In this document: piece after piece, positions 61,423-64,000 of the stretch | Numbering within the stretch: the first letter of the stretch is position 1 | Layout of the letters: each line of letters opens with the position of its first letter | Origin: Sinohyriopsis cumingii | Lineage: Eukaryota; Mollusca; Bivalvia; Unionida; Unionidae | Length of the DNA: 64,000 bases | Direction of reading: 5' to 3' | NCBI GenBank assembly: GCA_028554795.2 | Contig: JAPYKE020000265.1 | Span: 62,001 to 126,000 of the forward strand | Position numbers and translations under genes: made by a program | The notes under the pieces: model-generated | What the model was told of the DNA's origin: nothing | The model's database searches: none | The model's input: the letters and a program-made list of their open reading frames with translations, nothing else

Positions 61423-62009
61423 GTTGTTGTGAAATATTGTCTTTCTTGATTCGTCTTACGGAGACGCAGGTTTTAATGCTCAGATGTTACTTCCAGTATG
61501 TTTCCTCTACACCGCGTTTTCCGTGGCTCGGTCATTCTCTGGCGTCATCTTTAATAAGATTTACATTATATTCCCTATTGTGATAGGTCATGTCCTTCCA
61601 TCTGTGTGTCTTAGCGTGCAATCATCTATCCGTTATTGTTTTCCTTGTAACCTTAACTCATCTACCAAGATTTAGGAAGGGCGAATATATTTTGTATAAT
61701 GTTATACAATTCTGAGTCGATGACAACAAAGGGTCGCATTCTGTACGCAACCCCTAGTGGAGAAGGGTGTGTGGATTCAAAAACCCTGTCTTGATAGGTA
61801 AATTTTACTGTACTTGTTAGTTGAACTCCATGTACATAAATTGTGGTCATAATTGCTGGATGTTTTACTATGATGAGTAGACCACAACAATTGATCACGG
61901 ATTAAGCCCCAAACGATCGGGTTGAAAGATATCGGGGCTTGACGCAAGTAATCTTAAGTACAGGAAATTGCCGCCAGGTAACACTCTATTGATGTAACTG
62001 TTACATCAT
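61421..62009. other. Unique sequence, nothing recognised
   Basis: Unassigned short frames at 61484-61675 (plus, hydrophobic start) and 61662-61898 (minus). Confidence 0.5.
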
Positions 62010-63195
62010 CCAGCTGCGCTTTTCTGTCTGTCCAGCATGCTAAATAGAGTAACACATTGTTCTGCATATGCATATAACGTTTTTCTGTCTGTCCAGCATT
62101 TTAAATAGAGTAGCAATCTGTTTTGCATATGCATATAACGCTTTTCTGTCTCTCCAGGATACTAATTAGAGTAACACATTGTTTTGCATATGCATGTAAC
62201 GCTTTTCTGTCTGTCCAGCATATTAAATAGAGTAACACATTGTTTTGCATATGCCTATAACGCTTTTCTGTCTGTCCAGCATTTTAAATAGAGTAACACT
62301 CTGTTTTGCATATGCATATAACGTTTTTCTGTTTGCCCAGCATATTAAATAGAGTAGCAATCTGTTTTGCATATGCATATAATGCTTTTCTGTCTCTCCA
62401 GGATGCTAATTAGAATAACACATTGTTTTGCATATGCCTATAACGCTTTTCTGTCTGTCCAGCATTTTAAATAGAGTAACACATTGTTCTGCATATGCAT
62501 ATAACGTTTTTCTGTCTGTCCAGCATTTTAAATAGAGTAGCAATCTGTTTTGCATATGCATATAACGCTTTTCTGTCTGTCCAGCATTTTAAATAGAGTA
62601 GCAATCTGTTTTGCATATGCATATAACGCTTTTCTGTCTCTCCAGGATACTAATTAGAGTAACACATTGTTTTGCATATGCATGTAACTCTTTTCTGTCT
62701 GTCCAGCATATTAAATAGAGTAACACATTGTTTTGCATATGCCTATAACGCTTTTCTGTCTGTCATAACGTTTTTCTGTCTGCCCAGCATATTAAATAGA
62801 GTAGCAATCTGTTTTGCATATGCATATAATGCTTTTCTGTCTCTCCAGGATACTAATTAGAGTAACACATTGCTTTGCATATGCCTATAACGCTTTTCTG
62901 TCTGTCCAGCATTTTAAATAGAGTAGAAATCTATTTTGCATATGCATATAACGCTTTTCTGTCTGTCCAGGATACTAATTAGAGTAACACATTGTTTAGC
63001 ATATGCATGTAACGCTTTTCTGTCTGTCCAGAATTTTAAATAGAGTAACACATTGTTTTGCATATGCCTATAACGCTTTTCTGTCTGTCCAGCATTTTAA
63101 ATCGAGTAACACTCTGTTTTGCATATGCATATGACGTTTTTCTGTCTGCCCAGCATATTAAATAGAGTAGCAATCTGTTTTGCATATGCATCTAA
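62010..63195. repeat. Satellite-like array, 61-bp unit with 244-bp higher-order period
   Basis: About nineteen copies of a 61-bp unit, with words TTTTCTGTCTGTCCAGCAT, TTAAATAGAGTAACACATTG and TTTTGCATATGCATATAACG. TAAATAGAGT starts at 62041 and 62102. A variant carrying CTAATTAG occurs at 62162, 62406 and 62650, exactly 244 bp (four units) apart, then at 62853 where one unit is shortened (about 62765). Each unit holds the 10-bp palindrome TGCATATGCA. No coding potential. Confidence 0.96.
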
Positions 63196-64000
63196 GGCTT
63201 TGATTTGCAACTGTTTGCTTGTTGGAGAGCTGGAAAATCCTAATTTTGATTTCTGGATCATGTGACGGTAAGATCTGCACCATTATCATGACAATGTTTA
63301 GGGAGGACAGTGAATATTTCTTAGGTCGGAGGCTTCAAATTTACTGTAACAAACATATGTATCTATCATAATGTTTGATCTACTAAAAACGGTGACAGGT
63401 TTGTTCGAAAGTAGGTTTTACTATAAGTAATATATGTAATTTTGTCCGGTAAAGACAGGTTGAACTGCATAATGCTTCACTTTCAATAATCTTTTATTGT
63501 CATGAGCGTATATATGGATTAGTGTCTAATCTCTTTTATCGTTGTGACAGTGCAGCTCATGTTTGGTATTAGAAATTACACCGTAAATTTTGATGCATGT
63601 GATATCCATAATTGATATATACATTTGTATGTTTCCCAGTATAGTCACACATAGTCATTCATGTCAGATATGTACGATTGAGTGTGTGTCGATACATGGT
63701 TATGTGCATGGTCTTCTAATTTTTTTTATTTTTTTTTTTATTACAAAAACTGAGGACCACATGGCAGATGGGTCAGCCATGACCAAATGTGTTATCCTCG
63801 TTAAAGATAGCTTATTATTATTATTATTATCATTATTATTATTATAGACATTTTCGATTCTTTTATATAAAATAACGAAATCATCAGTTTGTCTTTTACT
63901 TCATGCAATTCTGTTTCGATGGCAATATTCAATCGAAGCTGATGAGGTGATTTGTTAGGTACATTTACACATCAGTTATCCTGTACGTTTGCCCGTCAGT
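63196..64000. other. Unique sequence to the window end
   Basis: T-run at about 63719-63740 and a short (ATT)n at 63816-63845. No gene or element recognised. Confidence 0.6.

Overview
The window looks like non-coding eukaryotic nuclear DNA from an invertebrate animal, most likely a marine mollusc or another lophotrochozoan. It is AT-rich, full of microsatellites and minisatellites, and carries several tRNA-derived SINE families, one decayed LINE and one Polinton-type (Maverick) fossil. No operons, ribosome binding sites or long intact ORFs are seen, so it is not bacterial. The mollusc assignment is inference from the overall style (tRNA-SINEs with (AAC)n tails, CATA/ATCT microsatellites). No host exon could be recognised with confidence, so the window is probably intergenic or lies inside a very large intron.

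Layout. 1-4.2 kb: four minisatellites separated by unique AT-rich sequence, with a perfect 11-bp hairpin at 617-642. 4.4-4.9 kb: a GC-rich island with inverted repeats that resembles a decayed hAT-type transposon end. 6.7-7.0 kb: two long (AT)n tracts. 8.5-15.3 kb: a cluster of SINEs (families A and B), microsatellites and two minisatellites; one SINE B copy has a perfect 13-bp target-site duplication. 17.0-18.5 kb: a broken non-LTR retrotransposon reverse transcriptase. 19.6-24 kb: tRNA-like and SINE remnants around a 2-kb array of 22-bp units with a 198-bp higher-order period. 25.3-27.1 kb: short arrays and long AT, ATT and ATGT microsatellites. 28-31 kb: sequence almost free of repeats, with clustered inverted E-box/T-box-like words; this is the best place to look for a conserved regulatory element. 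33-36.7 kb: three SINE A copies and a 27-bp minisatellite. 37.0-44.5 kb: the Polinton fossil, bounded by inverted repeats of about 182 bp and containing a 35-bp minisatellite. 45-50 kb: four more minisatellites and SINE copies. 50.5-51.3 kb: SINE B pieces and an unexplained ORF of about 115 codons on the minus strand. 51.7-58 kb: mostly unique AT-rich DNA. 58.2-59.4 kb: a dimeric 95-bp satellite. 62.0-63.2 kb: a 61-bp array with a 244-bp (four-unit) higher-order period.

How the parts relate. Nothing here works together as a pathway. The SINEs carry RNA polymerase III promoter boxes (A and B) and would depend on a LINE in trans. The LINE remnant at 17 kb is dead: it has frame breaks, stops and an altered catalytic motif. 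About sixteen minisatellites cover roughly 9 kb by rough estimate. Many have units whose length is a multiple of three, which creates long but probably meaningless ORFs.
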